Made by a program: the position numbers and the translations under genes
Assembly: GCA_039105265.1 (NCBI GenBank)
Contig: JAPFFF010000019.1
Location: 893,501 to 957,500 of the forward strand
Direction: 5' to 3'
DNA length: 64,000 bases
Origin: Tritrichomonas musculus
Taxonomy: Eukaryota > Parabasalia > Tritrichomonadida > Tritrichomonadidae
The notes under the pieces: generated by a model
Told to the model about the DNA's origin: nothing
Databases searched by the model: none
The model's input: only the letters and a program-made list of their open reading frames with translations
Part shown: positions 10,926-20,700 of the stretch, piece after piece
How the letters are laid out: each line of letters begins with the position of its first letter
Position numbering within the stretch: position 1 is the stretch's first letter

Positions 10926-11367
10926 TGTCCTACTTTGAAAAAAAATATATTAAAAATATCTATTCTTAGTTTTTACTAGATTCTTTTTGAACTGCGTTCA
11001 AAAAGTGGTGTTGTTTATATAAACGCTTTCAAAAAGTTTTAAAAAAACAAAAACAAAACACAACTCAACCAAAAAAAAAAAAAAAAAACAAAAACAAAAA
11101 CAAAAAAAAAACAATAGTTTTTAGGTGAAAAGTATGTTATAGAATCAAATTTAAGCTTAGAGTATTTGTAATTCTCTTAATTATAATATGCACATACTTT
11201 ATTCATAAAAGCATTCACTAAAAGGTCGATTTCCAAATATTTGGAAATGTGATATGAAAAACATCAAATAGTTGAATGCTGTTTAATGATAAAATCAAAG
11301 TACATTTATATAATAGTTTTTTTTTTAATATAAAAAAGGATTTTATTGAATGTAAAAAACCATTGAC
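10926..11367. other. A-rich non-coding stretch
   Basis: This region between the minisatellite and the second ORF of the MULE contains a long interrupted A-run with CAAAAACAAAAAC phrasing (11040-11115) and no supportable gene. It contains a pair of similar segments, CGTTCAAAAAGT and CTTTCAAAAAGT, at ~10998 and ~11027. Confidence 0.45.
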
Positions 11368-12567
11368 TTATTCATTTTGACATATTTTTGCGATGAAGTT
11401 ATCAATATCTTCACCAAAATAAATTTCAGAATTAGAATAATCTCGAAGTTCAGAAGTAATCTCTGGGATAATTTTATAAATGATAGGATCGCTTGATTTG
11501 TATATGATCGATACAAATGATTTAAATAATAATGATTTTTTTGAAAAAGGTAGAACATTTATAAATTCAAAAAGTTTATTATAAAATTGAACGAATTTTT
11601 GTATGTTTTGAATAGGATAACTTATTTCTATAACATCAATGCAATCTGATATAATTTTTTGAAAAAAAATATTATTAGAATCAAAATAACAAAGTTGATC
11701 TTGAATAAATAGAGAAATATTTTCTGAAATAAAAATTGATTTAATTTGTGAAGATAAATAACAATTTCGAAATAGATTTATTATCAAAAATGATATTTTT
11801 GATTCGTATTTAAAACTTTTTGGATTTGGCAGAGTTGAATTAAAATTCTTAATAATAAGACCATTAAAAAAAACTTTTAAAAGAGAAAAAAATTGTTGGA
11901 ATTCCTGAAATGCTGCATTTAGATCTAAGTCATCCGATATATCTTGAAAAAATTTAGAAAAAAAAATTAAACTTTGAAGTTTATTAAAATTTTGAAAAAC
12001 AAAATTATTAAAAGAAAAAAAATTCGAATTAATAAGATTTAAACGATATATTTCTGAATATTCACAAAAAACTCCTAATAATATGTAAAAATTAGATAAA
12101 ATTTTTGTTGAATTTATATTCTTTTTTAAAAAAACAATTATAAACTCAATATTTTTAAAATGAGGAATCAAAAAATCGATATAATCACCCGATAACACTG
12201 ATAAAGAGATAAAAAAATGAAATATAGATAAAATAAAATTTTCATTATTTGTTTCGAAAAATTCAGTTAAATTGGTTAATAATTGAGATTTTTGAATAAA
12301 AAAAAGAATAAAATTTTCATCATTATCTTCAAATTCATAATTTTCTGAATTTAAAAAAAGTAAAATCTGCATTATCATATCATGAATTAATTTATAATTT
12401 TTTGTTTTGTAAATGACATCAATATTTTTAAGTTCTTCTTCTATTTTCTGAAAAATTTCGATGCGATTAAAGTTTGATGTGTAATCTTTTTCACCAAAAA
12501 ACACATTTATTTCATCGAATTTTAAACTAATATCTTTGGAGTAACTTTGTTCTTTGTAAATATCCAT
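11368..12567 (-). CDS. MULE second ORF: helical (armadillo-like) protein of unknown function
   Basis: A 399-residue frame from an ATG (12565-12567). It is rich in Ile, Phe, Leu, Asn and Ser and built throughout of amphipathic helices with regular Leu/Ile/Phe spacing, as in armadillo/HEAT-like alpha-solenoids. No transmembrane segment, zinc ligands or enzyme motif is visible. It sits inside the TIRs, on the same strand as the transposase, and its start lies about 190 bp from the right repeat array. It could be a second transposition protein of the element or a host-derived gene carried as cargo. The open frame of this length in AT-rich DNA argues for selection. Codon use is more AT-rich than in the surrounding host genes. 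Function is unknown. Confidence 0.7.
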   Translation of the reverse strand: MDIYKEQSYSKDISLKFDEINVFFGEKDYTSNFNRIEIFQKIEEELKNIDVIYKTKNYKLIHDMIMQILLFLNSENYEFEDNDENFILFFIQKSQLLTNLTEFFETNNENFILSIFHFFISLSVLSGDYIDFLIPHFKNIEFIIVFLKKNINSTKILSNFYILLGVFCEYSEIYRLNLINSNFFSFNNFVFQNFNKLQSLIFFSKFFQDISDDLDLNAAFQEFQQFFSLLKVFFNGLIIKNFNSTLPNPKSFKYESKISFLIINLFRNCYLSSQIKSIFISENISLFIQDQLCYFDSNNIFFQKIISDCIDVIEISYPIQNIQKFVQFYNKLFEFINVLPFSKKSLLFKSFVSIIYKSSDPIIYKIIPEITSELRDYSNSEIYFGEDIDNFIAKICQNE

Positions 12568-12754
12568 TTTTTAAAGTGAAATAATAAGAGACTAAAAAGT
12601 ACTCATTTTTGAAGACATTATTCAATTTTGAAGAAACTTATATAATTTTTTTTGTAAATTATTCAAAATTGATTTTTTTCTAATAAATACGTTTTTAATA
12701 TCAAGAAAAAAGAAATTTTGAAAAAAAATAAAAAATTTTCACTATATTCCACAT

Positions 12755-13229
12755 CTAAATGATGATTTATTAATAATTTAATTGATCTTTTTATTTTTTG
12801 AGTATTTTTTAGTTGATCGTTTTAAATTATATAAAAAAAAATTGAAAAAACAAAAAAAAGGTTATAACAATTTATATCTACATAATGAATCATTAATAAT
12901 TTAATTGATCTTTTTATTTTTTGAGTATTTTTTAGTTGATCGTTTTAAATTATATAAAAAAAAATTGAAAAAACAAAAAAAAGGTTATAACAATTTATAT
13001 CTACATAATGATTTATTAATAATTTAATTGATCTTTTTATTTTTTGAGTATTTTTTAGTTGATCGTTTTAAATTATATAAAAAAAAATTGAAAAAACAAA
13101 AAAAAGGTTATAACAATTTATATCTACATAATGATTTATTAATAATTTAATTGATCTTTTTATTTTTTGAGTATTTTTTAGTTGATCGTTTTAAATTATA
13201 TAAAAAAAAAATTGAAAAAACAAAAAAAT
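12755..13229 (-). repeat. Inverted tandem array of ~122-bp units, about 4 copies
   Basis: This array carries the same unit as at 5092-5935 in opposite orientation. The innermost copy is truncated or diverged (ATATTCCACATCTAAATGAT). With the left array it forms the inner part of the MULE terminal inverted repeats. The difference in copy number (about 7 versus 4) shows that the arrays change length independently of the conserved outer TIR. Confidence 0.9.
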
Positions 13230-13844
13230 TATTATACTAAAATAAATTTATAATATCAAGCCTCATTCTGCATCTTTGCTTGATATTAATCTCACTTTGT
13301 TCTTTAAGAAAATCGTTTTAAAATCTTAAATATCCGTTTAAAATTAATATTTATATCAAATTTTATATTTTTGTGAGAGCATTCAAATCAGAGTATTCAA
13401 AATATGGATTTTTTTTTATTCTTTCAATATATTCTGAGGTAGATTATAACAATTTTAAAACACAAATATTTTTTTACTCTCAGCTAGCTTCTAAATTTTC
13501 ATATGACAGAATAATTAAGTATATTATAAACAATCATTTTAAACCAATAAATTGAATTATTATGAAAATTATATAATATTTGAATATTTGCAAAAAAAAG
13601 GATGAAAAAGAGACAGAACAATCGATTCCACGGTAAACAAAGCAAATTACCAGAAATAAAATACTTTATAAAGGATTTTGAGCCAAAAAAGTTAGAAATG
13701 AAGATAGAAAAATTTTGTATAAGAAAGCCACTTTTTATTTAGTTTATTTGGGTGCAAAATAGGTGCAATAATAAAATTTGGGTGCAAAACCGATTTGGGG
13801 TGCATTTTTTGAATACCTATTTGGCCGGGGTGCATTTTGGGTGC
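13230..13844 (-). repeat. Right terminal inverted repeat (unique part)
   Basis: This is the inverted copy of 4477-5091, ending with GGGGTGCATTTTGGGTGC at 13844. It includes the mirror of the 60-codon chance frame (13373-13555). It ends only 61 bp before the start codon of the next host gene. Confidence 0.85.
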
Positions 13845-13883
13845 ACATAAATAATTCCCCGATTTCTAATTTTTCTCAATTAT

Positions 13884-13889
13884 TCATAT
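13884..13889 (+). promoter_or_regulatory. Candidate initiator TCATAT of the snapin-like gene
   Basis: TCATAT fits the trichomonad initiator consensus TCA(+1)(C/T)(A/T). It lies 17 nt before the ATG and only 40 bp outside the right end of the MULE, so the element abuts the core promoter. A single short motif in AT-rich DNA is weak evidence. Confidence 0.4.
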
Positions 13890-13905
13890 CGTAGTTTTTT
13901 GTAAA

Positions 13906-14661
13906 ATGACTGAAGGAACTGAAAATACACAACCTCTTCAATCTGACGAAACAAAAGAAACAACTACTGACGAAAAAAAACCAATTGATCCTCGAGCTGA
14001 AGCTATTAAAACAGAAATTGTTGGATTATTAAATGCTGCGCAAGGCGTTTGGAAAGATGCATATCAAAGCCAAGTTAGGCTAACAAAAATGGTAGATCAA
14101 CTTCAAGAAGAAATCGATGATATTAAAGCTTTATCTTCTCCTCCAACATATCCAGCTGGTATGAAATCTCTGAATTCTAGCATTGAACGTATTAAAAATT
14201 GCAAAAAAAGGATTTCCCAAATTGGAAATCGTCTTAACCGTATTTCTAACACATTACAACAACAAGAACAGCAGAAGATAAAGCTTCAACAGCGACAACA
14301 ACAGCTACAAGAAAAACAAAGACAGCAAGAAGAACAAGCTCTAAAACAACAACAATCAGAAGAACAAACACTTAAACAACAGCAACAAGAAGAGCAAGTA
14401 CAACAAAACCAAACCCCTGAAGATTCAAATCAACAACAGAACCAAGAACAAGCTCAAAATGCACAACAAGAAGCAGCTACTACTCCAAATGAATCTCAAA
14501 AAACTCCAGAATCAACAGAATTACCAGAAGCTATAAACAATACAGAACAATCACAACCAAATGATACAAATAATATTCAAGATTCTTCTTCAGAACTAGT
14601 TACAAATGAAACAGTTACAGAGAATGATGCCTCTCAGGCTCCACAAACACAAAATGAATGA
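13906..14661 (+). CDS. Snapin-like (BLOC-1/BORC subunit-like) protein with Gln-rich tail
   Basis: 251 residues from the first ATG. Residues ~30-118 form a helical region whose pattern (KDAYQSQVRLTKMVDQLQEEIDDI, then SIERIKNCKKRISQIGNRLN) resembles the snapin family: a SQ.xL helix, a linker, and a second helix rich in Arg/Lys with N..L. Snapin is a small coiled-coil subunit shared by BLOC-1 and BORC, acting in endosome/lysosome positioning and SNARE binding. The remainder (~120-251) is a low-complexity Gln/Glu/Asn/Thr tail that is probably disordered and absent from animal snapin. The family assignment is by pattern only. The upstream neighbour is the MULE right end, 61 bp away. Confidence 0.5.
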   Translation: MTEGTENTQPLQSDETKETTTDEKKPIDPRAEAIKTEIVGLLNAAQGVWKDAYQSQVRLTKMVDQLQEEIDDIKALSSPPTYPAGMKSLNSSIERIKNCKKRISQIGNRLNRISNTLQQQEQQKIKLQQRQQQLQEKQRQQEEQALKQQQSEEQTLKQQQQEEQVQQNQTPEDSNQQQNQEQAQNAQQEAATTPNESQKTPESTELPEAINNTEQSQPNDTNNIQDSSSELVTNETVTENDASQAPQTQNE

Positions 14662-14822
14662 ACCTAAAATTTTAATAGTAGCGAATAATATCAAATTATA
14701 TTTTCATTTATTTCATGATTTTAATAAAATGTACATTTCTGAAATAATTAACATAATATTCAAAATAATTTTAATGATACTTACATCAATATAAAAATGA
14801 GATTTACAAAACAAAAATAAAA

Positions 14823-15818
14823 TTATGTTGCAATTAAATCATCAAGCAAATCATCACTCAAATCAATATTTTGGTTTAGAAGACGCATGGTTTGTTTATG
14901 ATCTTCATCCATCTGTTTAGTAACATCTAAAATAACTTCACCAAGATTAGTCAAAGCACGTGCAACAGGGAGACTAAGTGGCGGACGCTGAGCCATAATC
15001 ATTGTGTTAGCTAAAGTTTTAGAGGCTTCAAAAACTTCATTCTGCATTGCATTCCTCTGTGTTCGACAAGCTGATTCAACATTATCAACAAAAGATATTA
15101 ATGCATCAGGATTGTCAATGAAAAATTTTGCAGTTGGTATTTCAGCATGCGGTAAATCGGAAACTATAGATAAAGAACGAAGGAGATAATCAACTGATTT
15201 TTCATTCCTTTCTGCGATCTCATGCTGATGACTTACTTCTGACATAAGATCCAACATACGCTTTTTAAAGTTCATAAATTCTTTTTGGGTTTCCGTTAAG
15301 CGATTAATTATCTCTTTATGTGAATTCATTTGCGCTTGTATAAGCTTAGATGCACCTTCTTTGAATGAACTACGATGCGAAAGAACTTCAATTTGCTTAT
15401 CTGATAATTCATCCTGGAGATTGTGAATTTTCGTTTTTAGAGATAAATTTTCAACAGTTAATTGCGCATTTTTTGCTTCTTGTTTTGCAATTGAATTTTT
15501 TAGTTCGGCTATTTCATATCGAAGTGATGAAATTTCTTTTTGAGTTTCAGTACTAAATTTTGTATTTTCTTCTGATTGAGCTTTTTTCAAATTCGATAGC
15601 TCTTGCATTAAAATTTTTTCATTTTTAGATGGCGATGATGGCTGCTGAAGTGCTGCGTTTGATTCATATTGCGCTATTTGAGCTTTCAAAAGAGCAATTT
15701 GCTTTTGACTATCATCTGTAATTTTTGCAATTAATTCTTTTAAATTTACAATTTCAGTTTTTAAAGAACGAACTTCAGATTGGTCATGGGGAGCTGAAGA
15801 GAGACTTCTTCTTTCCAT
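14823..15818 (-). CDS. Coiled-coil protein of unknown function
   Basis: 331 residues from the ATG at 15816-15818 (MERRSLSSAPHDQ). Residues ~15-170 are a heptad-rich coiled coil, interrupted near 60 by a Ser/Pro linker (QQPSSPSK). Residues ~170-331 are helical with fewer heptads. An in-frame ATG at 15897-15899 would add 27 residues (MDLNFCKSTINFF...). I prefer the shorter form because the extension is AT-biased, but this is not decisive. It is convergent with the snapin-like gene (3' ends ~160 bp apart). Trichomonads have many such proteins, often cytoskeletal or Golgi-tether-like; no family is recognised here. Confidence 0.75.
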   Translation of the reverse strand: MERRSLSSAPHDQSEVRSLKTEIVNLKELIAKITDDSQKQIALLKAQIAQYESNAALQQPSSPSKNEKILMQELSNLKKAQSEENTKFSTETQKEISSLRYEIAELKNSIAKQEAKNAQLTVENLSLKTKIHNLQDELSDKQIEVLSHRSSFKEGASKLIQAQMNSHKEIINRLTETQKEFMNFKKRMLDLMSEVSHQHEIAERNEKSVDYLLRSLSIVSDLPHAEIPTAKFFIDNPDALISFVDNVESACRTQRNAMQNEVFEASKTLANTMIMAQRPPLSLPVARALTNLGEVILDVTKQMDEDHKQTMRLLNQNIDLSDDLLDDLIAT

Positions 15819-15969
15819 GTTTATGTTTATGTAAACGTCAAATCTCTCAATATTTGAATTAAAAAAATTAATAGTGCTTTTACAAAAATTTAAATCCATG
15901 AAAAATTGAATATGAAATTATAATTCATCTTTAGAAATTCATAAAATTTTGATATTATATCAAAAAAAT

Positions 15970-17274
15970 TTAAACCATTCTAACTTCATATTTACCAGCT
16001 TTTGTAACATATCTTAACCATTTTTCTGGAATGTATCCTGATTTTTCTACAACTTTGAGATATCTTAATGCAAGTCCTGAGGCCGAAAACATTGGAATAT
16101 TAAATTCTGCTGAAATTGGGAGAGTGAGCTTTGTTGCTGGCGAAGCTTTTGTTGTTGCTGCGAGGCAAGTGACAATAATAACAATATCTGCCTGTGATTT
16201 ACCAGGGAAGTTTGAAATTTTCCAAGCAACAGCATTTTGCTTTGATACATATTTTCCTTTTCCTGCGCTTGGCTGCACTTTAACATCAGAAGCATTTTCT
16301 GGCATTGGAATAGATAAAATAACTGGTGCAGCACAAAGTTTCATATCATATGTTGCACGGATATTAACACGAATTTCAAGTTTATTTCCTGGAAGATCGT
16401 GAACCATAGGAGTAATAGTAAATGGAACACCAATGTTTTCTGTCTTCCTGTATCTCATAAGTTCAAATTCACCATCAGGTGGGGTAAATGAAATAGCGCG
16501 ATCATTTGCAAAGTTTGTTAATTTAACGCATTGATGGAAAACCATATCATCAACTTCAATTGAAGCACCTGTACGAACAGCGGATGTGCCTGCTTTGTTT
16601 TCGGATTCAATAGAAACTTTATCATTGAAACCAATCTTACATTCTGGCATACCTGAAAGATAAACCTTCATCATAATATTTCCATTAACGCAAGCATCAA
16701 GAACTTTACCTGCTGGAGATACAAGAAGCGAAACTTTTTCAATAACATCGACAAATATTTCATTTCTCTTATACATAATGTTATTTGCTCTCCATGAAAT
16801 GGCACCTGTAGCCATGATTGTAACTTGGCTATCAGATACTTGCGAAGCATTTGATTGTGATTGACGTTGCGTAAGAAGTCTAAGGGCTTCTGGATCTGTA
16901 TTTTGTGGATATCCAGAATCGATCATTTCATCGAGGAGTTCAATAATATCAGGTGCTTCTCGCTTAACCGTACTAACGTTTAGTGTTTCTTTGATGTTGA
17001 GAACTTGGGTAATAACACGTGGCAATCTTGACAATAATTCGAAAATTGTTCCAGCATTTGCATTTTCTCTCGTGCATGCAACATAATATACTTCATTTTC
17101 GAGGTAGTGAAGGAAAGATGTATCGTCAACAATAACAGCCGGATTATCAGCTTCTTTTGCAGCAATAATGCTGATACGGTAATTGTCAAGTGCAGCCATA
17201 TTAAAGTCGTTTCGATAACGACGAATTGCAAGAATATCTCCTGTTCGATCGATAATTGCTATTGCGCTAATCAT
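15970..17274 (-). CDS. Clathrin adaptor complex mu subunit, AP-2 type
   Basis: 434 residues, close to the 435 of animal AP-2 mu. The N-terminal ~140 residues are a longin-like fold (MISAIAIIDRTGDILAIRRY; TSFLHYL; NANAGTIFELL). The C-terminal mu homology domain (~165-434) has diagnostic blocks: SWRANNIMYKRNEIFVDVIE, YLSGMPECKIGFNDK, FHQCVKLTNF, FTPPDGEFELMRYR and a terminal LRYLKVVEKSGY. YLSGMPECK and FELMRYR favour AP-2, while the EKSGY ending is AP-1-like, so AP-1 mu is the alternative. The protein binds YxxPhi sorting signals of cargo during clathrin-coated vesicle formation at the plasma membrane. The start is the first ATG, ~13 nt after a candidate initiator. The transcript probably has a very short leader. 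Confidence 0.9.
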   Translation of the reverse strand: MISAIAIIDRTGDILAIRRYRNDFNMAALDNYRISIIAAKEADNPAVIVDDTSFLHYLENEVYYVACTRENANAGTIFELLSRLPRVITQVLNIKETLNVSTVKREAPDIIELLDEMIDSGYPQNTDPEALRLLTQRQSQSNASQVSDSQVTIMATGAISWRANNIMYKRNEIFVDVIEKVSLLVSPAGKVLDACVNGNIMMKVYLSGMPECKIGFNDKVSIESENKAGTSAVRTGASIEVDDMVFHQCVKLTNFANDRAISFTPPDGEFELMRYRKTENIGVPFTITPMVHDLPGNKLEIRVNIRATYDMKLCAAPVILSIPMPENASDVKVQPSAGKGKYVSKQNAVAWKISNFPGKSQADIVIIVTCLAATTKASPATKLTLPISAEFNIPMFSASGLALRYLKVVEKSGYIPEKWLRYVTKAGKYEVRMV

Positions 17275-17287
17275 TTTGGATAATCTC

Positions 17288-17294
17288 GGTGTGA
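17288..17294 (-). promoter_or_regulatory. Candidate initiator TCACACC of the AP mu gene
   Basis: On the minus strand TCACACC lies 13 nt upstream of the ATG, matching the trichomonad initiator consensus TCA(C/T)(A/T). Confidence 0.4.
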
Positions 17295-17749
17295 GCGATA
17301 AAAAATTACCCTTTTTCCCTTCACCTCATTTTCGATAATTAATTTTTTAAAGGTAAAAAATTTACCATTAAAAAAAAAGTGCCATCATATTTGAATATTA
17401 ATAATTTATTCAATTTTTAAATGGTTAGTGATTTTTTTGAAAGAAAATAAAAAAAAAAACTCTACCTATAATATAAAATAACTTATAAATAATAAATATT
17501 TATGAATTTAATTATATTAGATCGTCATTTAAAAACCAGTTCAGAAATTTTGAATTTAATATAATCGTTATTTTGGAAAAATTAAATTGATTTTAATCGG
17601 AGAAATCATTGAATTTGCTTTAATCGTTGATATTATTCATTTAAATTGAATAAACCAGATTTTTAGAGCTCACAAATAAAAACGTTTTTGATTATCAAAT
17701 TTGAATAAAAATAATTATTTATATAATTTTATAAAATTGGAACATTTTA
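17295..17749. other. AT-rich intergenic region
   Basis: This 450-bp spacer lies between the AP mu start and the Sra1 stop. Apart from poly-A/T runs (for example 17371-17380 and 17448-17459) nothing distinct is seen. It should contain the upstream promoter of AP mu and the 3' end signals of Sra1. Confidence 0.5.
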
Positions 17750-20700
17750 CTATTTCGGTTGCTTCTCTTTTAATTCAAGAGATGGTTTCAATGTAGTTAA
17801 TGTAAAGTTTGATGATGCTTTTAAGAAATTATATATTTTTAAGAAAGTTGATACAGAACATTGTCTATTATTTTCATTTGTATTTTCAACAATGCTTTGC
17901 CTCAATATTTGCTCACCAATAGAAAATACTTTATACATTGGTACTTGCTTTAATGTTTCCAAAATCAGTACAACAGGAATTAAAAGACTTTCACCATACT
18001 TTGATAGAGGAGAACTAGTAATGCTTTTAGATTTTTCATGACCATAGTTATAATAATAGCATTCTTTCAAACAATAAGCGAATTCAAGAACACTCCAAAC
18101 AGCAGCAAATCCAGTAAGTGATGGATAGTCTAATGGACATTTCGAAGTTTCAACAAAATCAGTTAAAACATCTTTTTCAGTTAAACGCTTTTTATATATT
18201 TGCAATATTATCAATTTAAATGGTTGAAGAATTTCACCAGCTTCCGGAGCAGCAACTAGTTTTTTATTTTTATATTCGTCATTATCAGTATTTGCAGAAG
18301 TAGTTGAGAAATTAAATATATAGCTTTTATTTAAATTGAAATTGTCATTACCATCAGATTCTTTCTCTTCTTTTGCCTTTTTTTCTTTCCATTTAAAAGT
18401 TTTCTTTAAAATATTGTATTTACTTCCAAACAATTTAAAGATATCGTCAAATGTTTCATCTAATTGCTCGCTTGGTATTTCCCCTGGTTTTTCATCAACG
18501 CATTTGCACATATAAAAGTATGCAAGAAATTGTTCTTCAGATAAACTTTTCAATGCATAAGCATTATCTATCATTTCAGCTACTGCAACTATGTTTCCGA
18601 GTTGTCTCAATGACAAATAAAGATTTTCTATGTCTTTGTCTTTTGCAATCCAACTATAAACCTTTTCATAATTAGAAAATGCATTATTGCTTCCAATTCC
18701 AAGTGGACTATCTCTAATTCGATGAATATTATTTTTATTTTTTCGATAATGCTCTACAAAATTATCAAAAGTAACAGCTGCAGCTTCTTTTAATCTTAAG
18801 ATAATTTTATATAATGCACCATCATTAATAAATTTCAAAACTTCTCTGAAATGCTTGACAGTTATTCCAGTCAAAGTTTGCCCTAAAAGTGAAATTGGAA
18901 TGTTATTCTTATTTGAACTAACATATACAATGAATCCATTATCTTTTGCTGGAGGGAAGAGACGATATGGTGCAGTATACAATGAATAAGTAGGAATAAT
19001 TTTCTCAAACAAGCTTTGATTGATACTTTCAAACAACAATGATGAAAAATTATTTGGTTCTCCTGTTTCAAGTGAAATTTGCATTATTTCATCGAAAGTT
19101 GCAATTGGGATTTCACATTCTACAAAGAATGTGTGCATTTTCCTATAAATTTCAATCATTGAAGAAAAGACAAAGATTGCTTGGATACCATAATTCCAAA
19201 CAACTTTTTCATATTCTTGAATTTCTGATATAAAGATATTTTTCAAAGTTTCGGCCAAATAAGTTTTCAATTCAACATGATGTCCTACTAAGAAAAGCAT
19301 ATTCTGTTGGAGACAAGTTTGAATTCTGCTGATTGAATTCTTATTTACAGAAGATTTCTTTGTATAAATCTCTTTTTCACCCATACTTTGCCTATTTTCA
19401 TCAATGTATCTTTCCGTGATATATCTTTTTACCGTTTTGAACGCATACCTCGAAAAGTTTACATTAATTAGAAGTAATGTACGATCACTTTCAGCCAAAA
19501 TTTCTTCATACAGTATTTTTGATTCAAGATTGTTCAATGCTACTTTGGCAGCATCATCGTATATTGATAATGGGTAAAACATATCACCAGTTAATTCACC
19601 AGATGAATCAGCTCGTGCAATTGAGAAATTAATGAGCATACAAGGAAGAGACGATGTCAATGGAAAATATATTGCTTTTTGATTTTGAATGGCCTCTTTT
19701 GGCATTGTTTGAAGCACTTGTGAACGGTATTCGTCAAGAAGTGTTTCTTTGAAATATAGTGATGATTGATCATATACAATTGACATTGTTGTTTCAAGTT
19801 GTAGAATATCACAATAATATTTGCTATCTTTCAAAAAGCTTGTTAAAAGGGCTGTATCTTCTGGTGTTAATGTAACTTTAGAAAATATGCCACCTTTGAC
19901 TGTCATTCGTTCCTTTGATTCTGGATTGATGAACTGTTGAAGTTTTGCTCTAAAAACTCTGATTAAGTAAGTTGCTTTTGAAAACACACGAAGTTTGGAA
20001 TCTGATATTTCTTGAATTTTATCAAACTCAGATTTGATAGTATCAAAAAGTGGTTTCGAGTGCTCTTCAATTTTATGGTATATTTCATCAATAAAAGTAA
20101 TGACGCTATTATAAATATAAAATGATAAGCATTCATAAACTTTGGAATAATAAGACATCAATAATTCACGTAAGAGACGGCAAACAGTGAGAATTTTCAT
20201 GATATTATCTCTTTCATCATCACTTATTTCGTTAGTCATGGCAATTTCATAGTAAGATTTTGGTACCTGGCCATCATTTTTATCATCACTTGCATTTTCA
20301 TTACTACTTACACTTTCTGTTTTATTTGCATTTTCGTTATTATTTTCATTATTGCTTGTGTTTTCGTTGCTATTTGCATTTTCATTGCTTTCTGTACTTT
20401 CATTATTGTTTTCGTTTTCGTTATTATTTGCATTTTCATTGTTTTCTGTATTTTCATTATTGTTTGAATTATCATTTGTGTTGTCATTAGTATTTTGGTT
20501 AGAAGCATCGTTACTTTGATTCTTTCTACTTTGCGCTGTGTAATATTTTAGTATGATAAATTCTGATATGTAGGATATTGCATTATTACTATTTTGAAGC
20601 ACATTTATTAAATCCAAATAGAGAGATTTAATATCAAAGTCTGATAGATTTTCATTTGCTATCTTTGTGGAGTAATCCTGTGAAAATAATCGAAAAATTG

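Larger units (their letters stand above)
4477..13844. mobile_element. Large Mutator-like (MULE) DNA transposon with long complex TIRs
   Basis: The two ends are long inverted copies of each other. The outermost 18 bases are GCACCCAAAATGCACCCC at 4477, with the reverse complement ending at 13844. The non-repetitive part of each end is about 615 bp (4477 to ~5091 and ~13230 to 13844), and pairing has a nearly constant coordinate sum of 18321, so there are almost no indels. Both ends then run into an array of the same ~122-bp repeat. Inside are a MULE transposase (minus), a second ORF (minus) and minisatellites. I found no clear 8-11 bp target-site duplication beside the TIRs. Near-identical ends suggest recent mobility or gene conversion. 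The intact transposase frame suggests the element may be autonomous. Confidence 0.85.

Noticed and set aside
4477-13844. Polinton/Maverick-type element
   Set aside because: Large size and long TIRs fit, but no capsid, protein-primed polymerase, integrase or protease sequence is visible. The core enzyme is a MULE transposase.
15365-15556. Small opposite-strand ORFs within coiled-coil, BRO1 and surface-protein genes
   Set aside because: They are antisense or frame shadows of real genes with biased composition.
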